From WTGA01 sp965231865 (GTDB lineage Bacteria > Pseudomonadota > Gammaproteobacteria > Arenicellales > Poriferihabitantaceae): a stretch of 64,000 nt of DNA. A model generated the notes under the pieces. It saw only the letters and a list, made by a program, of their open reading frames with translations, did no database searches and was not told the origin of the DNA. A program made the translations under genes and the position numbers. Positions within the stretch are counted from its first letter, which is position 1, and each line of letters opens with the position of its first letter. Shown here in pieces: positions 17,836-25,890 of this stretch. The stretch is from the NCBI GenBank assembly GCA_965231865.1, contig CBDDOJ010000002.1, forward strand, positions 1,240,001-1,304,000, given 5' to 3'.

Positions 17836-19071
17836 ATGGAGTACCGCGGCATCCGCTATCGTCTTTACCCAAAGACCAGACAAAAGGCTGAAATGCTCCA
17901 TCAGTGTCTGGGTGCCACCCGTTATGTGTGGAATCATTTCCTTGCCCAAAACAGGCAAATGATGGAAGCTCATCGCAACGATGAGTCCGTGCCCCGCCCG
18001 AAGGTTTCGTTTTTCTCATTGGGAAAGGAGTTTGTCCAGTTAAGACGACAAACCGACTGGCTGCAGAAACTCCCCTGTGCGCCGATCCGGTACACCCTGA
18101 AATACTATTCGGATGCCTGGAAGCAGTGCTTTGGGTCGGGAAAGGGGTTTCCGAAGTTCAAATCCCGGGCCAGTCATTCCGATTCCGTGACGTTTGTGAA
18201 AGGAACCTTCCAGCTGAACGGGAATTCCCTGCATTTACAGAAGATTGGACAGGTGGTGTTGAGCGGAAGCCATCTGTATACCGATGCTGAACCGGTGTCG
18301 GTAGTGATCCAACAGGAAGATAATCGGCTCTATGCCACCGTGAGTTATCAGATGGAGACCATTCAAAGGAATGACAATGGCAAGGCCATTGGCGTGGACA
18401 TGAATGTCCGGCAATTTGCAACCAGTGAGGGGGAGATCCGGCGAATGCCCCGGCTTGACCGGCTCGAAGCCAGGAGAAGGCGGTATCAACGCATGATGGC
18501 CAGGAGACAGAAGCCGAGAAAGCAAAAGGACAGAGATGGGAATATCCTTTATATTTCGGGTTCAAAAAGATATGAGCAGGCAAGATTAAAGGCATCCAGG
18601 GCCTCCAGGAGGATCAGGAATATCCGGGGCAACTGGCATCACCAGGAATCGAGAAAGATTGCGGACCAGTCCCAGTACGTGGTGGTTGAGAACCTGAACA
18701 CCCGGGGCATGACGAAGTCTGCGAAGGGGGATAGGGAGAATCCGGGCCGGAACGTCAAACAGAAGTCGGGGTTGAACCGGGAAATCCTGAACACCGGCTG
18801 GTCGGGATTCAAACAGAAACTCGGCTACAAATCGGAGTTGATTGAGGTCGACCCCAAAAATACCAGTCGGAGGTGTCATGCGTGTGGACATATCGACCAG
18901 GACAACCGCAGGACGCAAGACCAGTTCAGGTGCGTCGAATGCGGACATCGGGACAATGCGGACATCAATGCTGCATTGAATATTTTAGCCCTGGGGACTC
19001 GGGTGGTTGGACGTGGGAGAGGCGATTGCGTTGGCAACCTTGATGATCCGTCAAGAAAATATACCGATTGA
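17836..19071 (+). CDS. tnpB: TnpB RNA-guided nuclease (OrfB, IS605/IS1341 type)
   Basis: TnpB is the compact RuvC nuclease ancestral to Cas12, guided by an omega-RNA from the 3' end of its own transcript. ATG 17836 gives 411 residues starting MEYRGIRYRLYPKTRQK; an open frame upstream to TTG 17761 looks non-coding. The RuvC residues appear intact: Asp in AIGVDMNVRQF, Glu in VVVENLNTRGM and Asp in HRDNADINAAL. A four-cysteine zinc finger (CHACGH ... CVECGH) lies before the last. No tnpA tyrosine or serine transposase is present. A 7-bp stem (CTTGATG/CGTCAAG) near 19038-19055 could belong to the omega-RNA. The gene is enclosed by inverted termini of another transposon type. Confidence 0.93.
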   Translation: MEYRGIRYRLYPKTRQKAEMLHQCLGATRYVWNHFLAQNRQMMEAHRNDESVPRPKVSFFSLGKEFVQLRRQTDWLQKLPCAPIRYTLKYYSDAWKQCFGSGKGFPKFKSRASHSDSVTFVKGTFQLNGNSLHLQKIGQVVLSGSHLYTDAEPVSVVIQQEDNRLYATVSYQMETIQRNDNGKAIGVDMNVRQFATSEGEIRRMPRLDRLEARRRRYQRMMARRQKPRKQKDRDGNILYISGSKRYEQARLKASRASRRIRNIRGNWHHQESRKIADQSQYVVVENLNTRGMTKSAKGDRENPGRNVKQKSGLNREILNTGWSGFKQKLGYKSELIEVDPKNTSRRCHACGHIDQDNRRTQDQFRCVECGHRDNADINAALNILALGTRVVGRGRGDCVGNLDDPSRKYTD

Positions 19072-19074
19072 TTT

Positions 19075-19098
19075 TGTCAAGTTAAGTATATAAGTCCC
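19075..19098 (-). repeat. Right terminal inverted repeat of the TnpB element
   Basis: 24-bp terminus beginning 3 bp after the tnpB stop codon; read inward from 19098 it starts GGGACTTATATA and ends CTTAACTTGACA. Confidence 0.85.
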
Positions 19099-19106
19099 AC
19101 GTGTTA
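19099..19106. repeat. Right copy of the 8-bp target-site duplication (ACGTGTTA)
   Basis: Exact copy of 17701-17708, immediately outside the right inverted repeat. Confidence 0.85.
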
Positions 19107-19275
19107 ATAACACTTTCCAGGACTACCCCATGCCAAAGAGTTGATGGAGTTTTGTGGCATTATGAAGCCTCTGGCAAGGATTTTTGTGTCGTTTGGCCTG
19201 CCAGTGCAGGGAGAAGCGATTCCTCTTCACCGTTCCCTGGAACATGAAACTCCACGGGAGAGGATTCCGGTTGAA

Positions 19276-20514
19276 TCACTTTAACCGGACAAAAATCCCG
19301 GAGCGTGGTTTCGGATCAAAATAGGTGGATTTCGGCGGCATCAGGGCACCGGCATCGGCAATGTCCATCAGCTGCCGGATGGAGGTGGCACAACAGGTAA
19401 AAATCACGTCCCAGCCATCCGCGTACTTTTGCCGGATTCCTTCCTCCCCGGCGACCCCTGCAATGTAATCCAGCCGGGGGTCACTGCGCATGTCCCGGAT
19501 TCCCAGTATTGGGTCCAGCACCAGGTTCTGCAGGAGGGTAACATCCAGTGAGTGGACCGGGTCTGACAGGTCGATGCACGCTGTCCTGACCCGAAGTCGA
19601 TACCAGGTATCCTCGACAAACATGCCGAATTCCCCGTGCCTGGAAGGTTCGAAAAAGGATTGTTCCGCCGGCTTTTCCACCTCGAACGACGTGGCCAGTG
19701 CCTCGATGATTTCATTCACGTCAAGATTGTTCGAATCCTTGACACAGCGGTGAAAGGGCAACAGGTTCAGCTGGTTGTCCGGGAACAATGCCACCAGCAA
19801 CTGGTTGTAGGGTTCATCCCCATTGTTGCCGTTTTCAACTCGCATGGCCTGTGCATAGCGTTGCCCGGAAGCGGCGCGATGATGCCCGTCCGTGAGATAA
19901 GTCACCTCAATGGGTTCGAACAGGTCAGCCAGTTTCTGCTGGATAGATTCGGATTCAATGCGCCAGACTTTCTGGAACACGCCATCTTCCGAGGTGAATT
20001 CGATTTCCGGCGGTGACTGAACCAGTTTGGCGATACAGTGGTCGATGGAGTCGGTCCGGGCATAGGTCAGGCAGATCGGGCTGGAGGATACGCCCACGAC
20101 CTTCTGGTAATTCGTCAGCAGGGTTTCCTTGTCGCTCCGGGTGTTTTCGTGCTTTCTCATTCTTTCCCTTTCATATTCCTCGACCCCGATTTCGCACACA
20201 ATGCCGGTTTGCACGTGATCCCCGGTAGTCAGCTGGTAAATGAAAAAGCAGGGCTGCTTGAAGTGCTGGTAGTATCCTCCGGCCAGCAGGTTGTCTAGGT
20301 TGGACTTGTTCAGCTGGAGCAATTCATCCGCCGTCGGGCGGGCCTCTTCCGGAAAATCCTCCAGCAGGCGCATGGTGTTCAGGTAATTTTTCGGATTGAC
20401 TTCGGCAAAGATCCGCCTTTGCTCCGGGGAAACGGAATCATACGCGGGGGAAACCACTTCCCGCGCCCAGGCCGCATTGACAATATACCCGTCGAATGCC
20501 TTGATCTTCGTCAT
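19276..20514 (-). CDS. DUF1015 family protein in a serine-biosynthesis operon
   Basis: The 412-residue protein matches DUF1015: an early segment AWAREVVSPAYDSVSPEQRR, the middle motif MRKHENTRSDKETLLTNYQKV and the strongly conserved YLTDGHHRAASGQRYA. The biochemical activity is not established to my knowledge. It lies 14 bp downstream of serC, which itself follows a 3-phosphoglycerate dehydrogenase gene, on the same strand. The same gene neighbourhood is seen in other bacteria and suggests a role in serine metabolism. No serB phosphatase gene occurs in this window, so a contribution to the last step is conceivable but unproven. Confidence 0.88.
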   Translation of the reverse strand: MTKIKAFDGYIVNAAWAREVVSPAYDSVSPEQRRIFAEVNPKNYLNTMRLLEDFPEEARPTADELLQLNKSNLDNLLAGGYYQHFKQPCFFIYQLTTGDHVQTGIVCEIGVEEYERERMRKHENTRSDKETLLTNYQKVVGVSSSPICLTYARTDSIDHCIAKLVQSPPEIEFTSEDGVFQKVWRIESESIQQKLADLFEPIEVTYLTDGHHRAASGQRYAQAMRVENGNNGDEPYNQLLVALFPDNQLNLLPFHRCVKDSNNLDVNEIIEALATSFEVEKPAEQSFFEPSRHGEFGMFVEDTWYRLRVRTACIDLSDPVHSLDVTLLQNLVLDPILGIRDMRSDPRLDYIAGVAGEEGIRQKYADGWDVIFTCCATSIRQLMDIADAGALMPPKSTYFDPKPRSGIFVRLK

Positions 20515-20528
20515 CGCAATCGTCCTGT

Positions 20529-21614
20529 TTACGGGTGGCCGCTTTGAAAATCCGCCATGAATTCAACCAGTGCCTCGACGCTGGCTTTGGGCAGGGCATT
20601 GTATATGCTGGCCCGGCAGCCCCCGACGCTGCGGTGGCCCTTCAGGTTCATGAAGCCGGCACTGGAGGCCTGATCCAGGAACGCCTGTTCCAGTTCTTCA
20701 GTCGGCAATCTGAATACCACGTTCATATGGGACCGGCAGGCCACCTCCACGGGGCAACGGTAATACCTGTTGCTGGAATCGATTGCACCGTACAATGCAC
20801 TGGCCTTGTCCGCCGCCCTGCGCTCCATGCCGGCCAGCCCACCGTGTTTTTTCATCCACTTCAGGACCTTGCCAAACATGTATATGGGAAAAACCGGGGG
20901 AGTGTTGAACATGGACCCCTTGGATTCATGGATGTCATATCGCAGGTAACGGCCGATCTTCCGGTTGGTTTTTTCGAGAATCGATTTGCGGACAAAGACC
21001 ACTGTCATGCCCGCTGGCCCGAGGTTTTTTTGTGCACCACCGTATACCAGGTCGAATTTTTCCCAGGGCAGGGGGCGGGCCATGTACTCGGAGGATACAT
21101 CGGCGATCATGGGGACTTCCACATCCGGCCATTGCGGAAAGCGGATTCCACCAATGGTTTCATTCGTGGTGATATGCAGGTACCGGGTGTTGTCCTGCAT
21201 TTCCAGTTCACCGGTGGACGGCATTCTTGTATACCCACAGGCTTCCCCATCCCAGGCCGTATAGATTTCGCCGTATTCACGGGCATCCTGGATCGCACCC
21301 CGGGCCCAGGTGCCTGAATTGACATAGCCCCCTTTCTGGCCTTCGTGCAACAGGTTCATGGGGACCATGGAGAACTGCAGGATGGCACCCCCCTGCAGAA
21401 ACAACACGCTGAAATCATCCGGAACCTCAAAGACCTCCATCGACAATGCCATGGCTTCCGTGGCGACCTGATCGAAATGCCTGCCCCGATGACTCATTTC
21501 GATCAGAGACATCCCGGCTCCCTGGTACTCTACAAATTCCGCCTGGGCTTCTTCCAGAACTTCCAGGGGCAGGGTACAGGGCCCCGCACTGAAGTTGTGT
21601 TTTCTGTTGGACAT
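20529..21614 (-). CDS. serC: Phosphoserine aminotransferase
   Basis: SerC is a PLP enzyme that converts 3-phosphohydroxypyruvate and glutamate to phosphoserine, and also serves pyridoxine synthesis. The 361-residue protein begins MSNRKHNFSAGPCTLPLEVL. The PLP lysine is at about residue 196 in VYGGAQKNLGPAGM, and the C-terminal KGHRSVGGCRASIYNA segment is typical. It lies between the 3PGDH gene (19 bp upstream) and the DUF1015 gene (14 bp downstream). Confidence 0.97.
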   Translation of the reverse strand: MSNRKHNFSAGPCTLPLEVLEEAQAEFVEYQGAGMSLIEMSHRGRHFDQVATEAMALSMEVFEVPDDFSVLFLQGGAILQFSMVPMNLLHEGQKGGYVNSGTWARGAIQDAREYGEIYTAWDGEACGYTRMPSTGELEMQDNTRYLHITTNETIGGIRFPQWPDVEVPMIADVSSEYMARPLPWEKFDLVYGGAQKNLGPAGMTVVFVRKSILEKTNRKIGRYLRYDIHESKGSMFNTPPVFPIYMFGKVLKWMKKHGGLAGMERRAADKASALYGAIDSSNRYYRCPVEVACRSHMNVVFRLPTEELEQAFLDQASSAGFMNLKGHRSVGGCRASIYNALPKASVEALVEFMADFQSGHP

Positions 21615-21633
21615 GGTATGGATTGATCCTGAC

Positions 21634-22596
21634 TTAGTTGTTTACGCAATATTTCAGGCTGCCGTTCCCGTAGGATTGAATGATATCAATCACCCCATCC
21701 GCAACCGCGGCCTGGGCCTGCTCGGTGGAAGCGCCGATATGGTGGGTTCCGCACACGTTCGGGTGGCAGGCAAGTTTCGAGTCGAAGGTATGGATTCCTG
21801 CCCCGGGTTCATTGTTGTAGACATCCAGCCCGGCACGAATGCCCTTGCTTTCCATGGCGTTGATCAGGGCCGCTTCATCAACCAGGTCCCCTCTTGAGGT
21901 GTTGATGAAGATGGCACCGGCTTTCATTTTGGCGAGAAAGGAGTCGTTGACCATCTGCCTTGTTTCTTCTGCCAGAGGCATATGCAGGGAGACGATATCG
22001 CAGATGGGCAGCAGTTCTTCCATTGACCCCACCTGGATGATGTCTACGGCGCGGATGCGGCGTTCGGTCTCCAGCAGCCGGTCCGGTTTGTGCACAGCGT
22101 AGACCTGCATGCCAAATGCCTTCGCACGTTCGGCCACCCCAAGACCCACAGCACCCAGGCCGAGAATGCCAATATTCCGGCCGTACAGTCCACTGGCCCG
22201 GCTGTATTTTTTCTTGTTCCAGACCCCGGCCTTCAGATCCGAGGCATTGGATTCGATGTTGCGGTCAATGGCAATGATCAGTCCCATCACCAGTTCGGCC
22301 ACGGCCGTTGCATTTGCGCCCGGGACGTTGCAGACCCGGACGTTGAGCCTTGCCGCATGAATCTTGTCAATGGAGTTGGTTCCGGCCCCTGCACGGATCA
22401 CCAGCCGCAGTGCCTTGCCGTTGTCCAGGGTGTCGGCACGAACGGCCGTACCCCGTATGATCAGGGCTTCATTCTCCTTGATGGCGCCGCCAAGCGTATC
22501 GGCGTCCAGGTTCGGGGAGAGGGTGACCTGGTGGCCCCGGTTCCTCAGTTCTGTCACATGGGACTCAGGGAAGGCGTCAGCGATCAGTATTTTCAT
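21634..22596 (-). CDS. serA: D-3-phosphoglycerate dehydrogenase, short form
   Basis: It belongs to the D-isomer-specific 2-hydroxyacid dehydrogenases and, by context with serC, probably oxidises 3-phosphoglycerate to phosphohydroxypyruvate. The 320-residue protein has the NAD-binding motif GRNIGILGLGAVGLGVAE. Catalytic residues appear in INTSRGDLVDEAAL (Arg), VYNNEPG (Glu) and CGTHHIGAST (His). It ends there, so the C-terminal ACT domain that gives serine feedback in E. coli SerA is missing. It is the first gene of the serA-serC-DUF1015 block. Confidence 0.9.
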   Translation of the reverse strand: MKILIADAFPESHVTELRNRGHQVTLSPNLDADTLGGAIKENEALIIRGTAVRADTLDNGKALRLVIRAGAGTNSIDKIHAARLNVRVCNVPGANATAVAELVMGLIIAIDRNIESNASDLKAGVWNKKKYSRASGLYGRNIGILGLGAVGLGVAERAKAFGMQVYAVHKPDRLLETERRIRAVDIIQVGSMEELLPICDIVSLHMPLAEETRQMVNDSFLAKMKAGAIFINTSRGDLVDEAALINAMESKGIRAGLDVYNNEPGAGIHTFDSKLACHPNVCGTHHIGASTEQAQAAVADGVIDIIQSYGNGSLKYCVNN

Positions 22597-22863
22597 TGTC
22601 TTGTGGGTTTTACCTTAAATTCCGAAGGTTTGCATCACAGGGTTGTCAAGTGGGGAGCGCGCCGTTTTGCAGCGAGGCAGATTACACGGGGATGGTGTTT
22701 AAATGATTCGGGGTTCAATGGGGTCGAATAGTAACAAAGTTGTGGTTAGCCTCCAACTGCCTGTTGCGCCCGGATCATCAATAAAAATGATCCATGACAA
22801 CCAGGGTTCATGATCGGCGCACCGGCCATGGCTGGAGTTCAGCGATGGGGATAAAACTGAAAT

Positions 22864-23985
22864 TCACCGGTTAGAGAGAATTCTGAGCATTCTCCTCAAT
22901 GGTTCGGCGGCCCCCCAGAGCAACTGGTCTCCCACGGTAAACGCGGCGAGATATTCTCCGCCCATTTGCAGCTTCCGCATTCTCCCCACAGGAATGTCCA
23001 GGGTTCCGGTCACCTTTGCCGGGGTCAGCTGGTCCAGGGAACGGGTTCGGGTATTTTCAATGACGCTTACCCAGTCATTGGCCTGGGCGGTGATGGCCTT
23101 AACTTCCTCCAGCGGCAACTCCCGTTTGAGCTTGATCGTGAACGCCTGGCTATGGCAGCGCATGGTCCCGATACGGATGCAGGTGCTTTCGATGGGGATG
23201 GGGGCATGCGTTCTCCCGAGAATCTTGTTGGTTTCTGCAAACCCTTTCCACTCCTCCCGGCTGGTTCCGGCCTCCAGGTCCTGGTCAATCCAGGGAAGCA
23301 GGCTGCCAGCCAGCGCGTACCCGATTTCCGTCTTTTGCAACTCGTCCGAGCGCATGGTTGCCGTCACGTTCGCATCGATATCGAGGATGGAGCTTTCCGG
23401 GTCATTCAACAGGCTGCCCAGCCGACTGTGGATCTGTCCCATTTGCCCAAGCATTTCCCGCATGTGCCGGGCTCCTCCACCGGAGATCGCCTGGTAGGTG
23501 GTCACGGAGATCCATTCCACCAGGTCGGCATTGAGGAGTCCATCCAGGGCCATCATCATCAGGCTCACCGTACAGTTGCCGCCGATGAAATCCTTCTGTC
23601 CGGTCTGGAGCCCCTGTTCAATGACCGGGAGATTCACCGGATCGAGAATGATGGTGGAGTGGTCGGACATGCGCAGGGTCGAAGCGGCATCAATCCAGTA
23701 CCCTCCCCATCCGGCATTGCGGAGCCTGGAATGGACCGCAGAAGTGTACTCACCGCCCTGGCAGGTAACGATCACCTCCAGTTTGGCCAGTTCGTCCAGG
23801 TCATGGGCATCTTTCAGGGATTCAGTGCCTCTTCCGATATCCGGCCCCGGCTGACCGGTCTGGGAAGTCGAAAAGAAAACCGGCTCTTCAATAATGGAAA
23901 AGTCTTCTTCTTCCCGCATTCTTTGCAGCAGTACGGAACCCACCATGCCGCGCCATCCGATGAAACCGACTCTCGAGAGATTCAT
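22864..23985 (-). CDS. asd: Aspartate-semialdehyde dehydrogenase
   Basis: Asd reduces aspartyl-4-phosphate to the semialdehyde, feeding lysine, threonine, methionine and diaminopimelate synthesis. The 373-residue length and N-terminus VGFIGWRGMVGSVLLQRM match the gammaproteobacterial form. The active-site Cys138 lies in FIGGNCTVSLMMMALDGLL, and the motif SGGGARHMREML follows. It is separated by 267 bp from the serine operon downstream; that gap holds no gene. Confidence 0.97.
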   Translation of the reverse strand: MNLSRVGFIGWRGMVGSVLLQRMREEEDFSIIEEPVFFSTSQTGQPGPDIGRGTESLKDAHDLDELAKLEVIVTCQGGEYTSAVHSRLRNAGWGGYWIDAASTLRMSDHSTIILDPVNLPVIEQGLQTGQKDFIGGNCTVSLMMMALDGLLNADLVEWISVTTYQAISGGGARHMREMLGQMGQIHSRLGSLLNDPESSILDIDANVTATMRSDELQKTEIGYALAGSLLPWIDQDLEAGTSREEWKGFAETNKILGRTHAPIPIESTCIRIGTMRCHSQAFTIKLKRELPLEEVKAITAQANDWVSVIENTRTRSLDQLTPAKVTGTLDIPVGRMRKLQMGGEYLAAFTVGDQLLWGAAEPLRRMLRILSNR

Positions 23986-24157
23986 TGAACTGTTTTTGTT
24001 TGTACCCGGTTATCCAAGGCGGTGAATTATACCGATTTCCCGCAAAATATCCTTGATTGTCAAAATATTTTGCAAGGAATCCGGGGTGTCAGCGCAAAGC
24101 ACAGATGTCCGCTTTTTCTTCAACAGGTAGCAGCCCGGAAAGCGGGAGAGGCCAGGT

Positions 24158-24286
24158 TCATTCGGCGTGTGCTCCGGTGTCTACCCCGCAGTATGCCGCC
24201 ACGGATGCCCGGGCGGTGCCGCCGGGGATGGCGTATTGATCCTCGCGGGCCGGGAAATGTTCATGAAACCCGTGGATTCCGGTCAC
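24158..24286 (-). pseudogene. Truncated AbiEii-like nucleotidyltransferase toxin stump
   Basis: A GTG overlapping the stop codon of the antitoxin-like gene (GTGA) opens a 42-codon frame, VTGIHGFHEHFPAREDQYAI then PGGTA. It resembles the first residues of AbiEii-type nucleotidyltransferases, where a short helix is followed by an IGGTA-like motif. After that the similarity ends and the frame stops at 24158-24160. The rest of the toxin gene has been deleted. The match rests on a short segment, so confidence is moderate. Confidence 0.45.
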
Positions 24287-25308
24287 CACGGCATTTTGTT
24301 CAGCAGTCGTTCCGCCGCCATGGAAACGCGCTCTTGGCGGTGATCGTGGAACCGGGTGTAGAGCGACAGCGGGTCTACGGTTTGCCCGGTGGACAAGGCA
24401 GCCGGGTCATAGGACCAGGTTTCCATGATACTGGAAGCCCGGTCCCGGTCGGTCTCTTCGAGCTCGTGGGTCTGGGCGACAGCTTTCCAATCGCGGGCTG
24501 CAACCGCGAAAACCTTCAGCGACGGTGAAGACAAGCTGGTCAATTCCGAGAGTGCGCTCTCGCCGGCATGTTTCAACGGTGGAGCGGCGCTAAGGTGCCG
24601 GATGAACTTTTCGGTACGTACCGGGCTTTGCAGCAGATCACGGGAGGCATCGAACAGTTGTCTGCCTTCGGTCTTGAACCGAATGCGCCGCTCTTTGCCG
24701 TGTCTCTCGGAACAGGCAAGTCCGGCATTGACCAGATCATCGAACGCGCGGCTGATCGACATCGCGGAGTAATGCAACTGCGTGGCGATGAGAGTAGGGG
24801 TTGTCGCCGTTTCATCCAGCCCCAGGAGACGATGGAACAGGACTGCCTGAGACGCTGGCGAGAGCCCGGTTGTGCGGCGTGGCTTCGGCGTGGGAAAACG
24901 TTCGCGCAGGTCCATCGCGAGGTCCGGAACATAGAGCTGCTTGCCGGGCACGACGAACGGGACGCCGTGTCCGATGAGGCGGGAGCGGTTGTGCGCGCTC
25001 AGCCATGGCGCGACGAAGATGACGATTGCGTCCACGGCACCACGGACCAGGGCAACATGCTTTGCGATGTTGGATGGCGTCGCGGGGTTGTCGACGGTGG
25101 CGAGGAAGATGCATCGCCTTCCCGCTATGCGGCCTTCGTGGAGGCGGTACATGCGGGAAAGAAACGAGGGGAGGCCCGGTGCACGTTCGAGTGCGACGAC
25201 CCTTGCGGGGGCGTGAAGGGTATCTTCGAGGTAGCGCTGCAGCACGGTGGTGACAGGCCTGGTCGGTATTTCGTGGTTTCTTTCTAACATCATGATGCAT
25301 GATAACAT
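24283..25308 (-). CDS. Winged-helix protein, probable antitoxin of an AbiE-like pair
   Basis: The 341-residue protein has a central MarR-like winged-helix (LIATQLHYSAMSISRAFDDL, then VNAGLACSERHGKERRIRF). It is preceded by the segment GHGVPFVVPGKQLYVPDLAMDLRE, often seen in regulators encoded next to AbiEii-type nucleotidyltransferase genes. Its stop codon overlaps the start of a truncated frame that looks like the N-terminus of such a toxin. The gene is GC-rich compared with the AT-rich leader upstream, and lies isolated between asd and rpsO, which suggests transfer. Other winged-helix regulator roles are possible. Confidence 0.6.
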   Translation of the reverse strand: MLSCIMMLERNHEIPTRPVTTVLQRYLEDTLHAPARVVALERAPGLPSFLSRMYRLHEGRIAGRRCIFLATVDNPATPSNIAKHVALVRGAVDAIVIFVAPWLSAHNRSRLIGHGVPFVVPGKQLYVPDLAMDLRERFPTPKPRRTTGLSPASQAVLFHRLLGLDETATTPTLIATQLHYSAMSISRAFDDLVNAGLACSERHGKERRIRFKTEGRQLFDASRDLLQSPVRTEKFIRHLSAAPPLKHAGESALSELTSLSSPSLKVFAVAARDWKAVAQTHELEETDRDRASSIMETWSYDPAALSTGQTVDPLSLYTRFHDHRQERVSMAAERLLNKMPW

Positions 25309-25594
25309 TATCAGTGTTAGTGTGCAAAAATATTGTTATTGATATGTCGGGAACAAATGGGAAATTTGGGGTTGTAGGTTGGCAGTCAGGTGGATAGAAT
25401 AGGCCGCCCCGACAACGGGGATACGGTGTTTCGAGGTTTGCCAGGGAAATTGACAGCAATTGGCCAATCTTCATGATGTTCAGTTTTTACCAGGGCCGGT
25501 ATCATTGATCTGATATCGATCCGGTATCGATCCGGTAATGACTGAAGGGCTCACTTCGACACAGGTAATACATTACAGAGATACAGAGGAAAAT

Positions 25595-25864
25595 ATGGCC
25601 TTAACTGCCGAAGACAAAGCCACGGTAATCAGGGAACACCAGCGTGGCAAGGAGGATACCGGGTCTCCGGAAGTCCAGATTGCATTGATGACTGCCCGAA
25701 TCCAGGACCTTTCTGATCATTTCAAAACTCACATCCATGACCATCACTCCCGACAGGGGCTGCTCAGACTGGTAAACCATAGACGGAAACTATTGAGTTA
25801 CCTGAAAAAAACAGACATAGAGCGCTACAGGGCGTTGATTGGCAAGCTTGGCTTGCGCAAGTAA
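25595..25864 (+). CDS. rpsO: 30S ribosomal protein S15
   Basis: S15 binds 16S rRNA early in small-subunit assembly and usually represses its own mRNA. ATG 25595 gives 89 residues, the exact family length, starting MALTAEDKATVIREHQ and containing HDHHSRQGLLRLVNHRRKLL. A longer frame from 25538 only adds leader residues. An AGAGGAAAAT ribosome-binding site precedes the start. pnp follows after 26 bp. An 11-bp tandem repeat (TATCGATCCGG twice) lies upstream at about 25514-25536. Confidence 0.98.
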   Translation: MALTAEDKATVIREHQRGKEDTGSPEVQIALMTARIQDLSDHFKTHIHDHHSRQGLLRLVNHRRKLLSYLKKTDIERYRALIGKLGLRK

Positions 25865-25890
25865 TCGTGAACCGAACAGGAGAATAAAAA

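Larger units (their letters stand above)
17709..19098. mobile_element. 1,390-bp TnpB-carrying element with 24-bp terminal inverted repeats
   Basis: The element begins GGGAATTATATA and its other end, read inward, begins GGGACTTATATA. Over 24 bp the two ends match at 21 positions (17709-17732 against 19075-19098). Exact 8-bp duplications (ACGTGTTA) flank it. The only gene inside is tnpB. IS200/IS605 and IS607 elements, the usual carriers of tnpB, have neither inverted termini nor target duplications. GG-starting termini with 8-bp duplications are typical of the DDE families IS1595 and ISL3. No DDE transposase gene is present, so the element must be moved by one encoded elsewhere. Insertion separated the secreted-protein gene from its start. 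Confidence 0.82.

Noticed and set aside
19262..19280. AACCGGACA near 19270 as a third copy of the CCGGACAG repeat
   Set aside because: It lies within the end of the DUF1015 coding sequence and matches only a short core, so it is probably chance.
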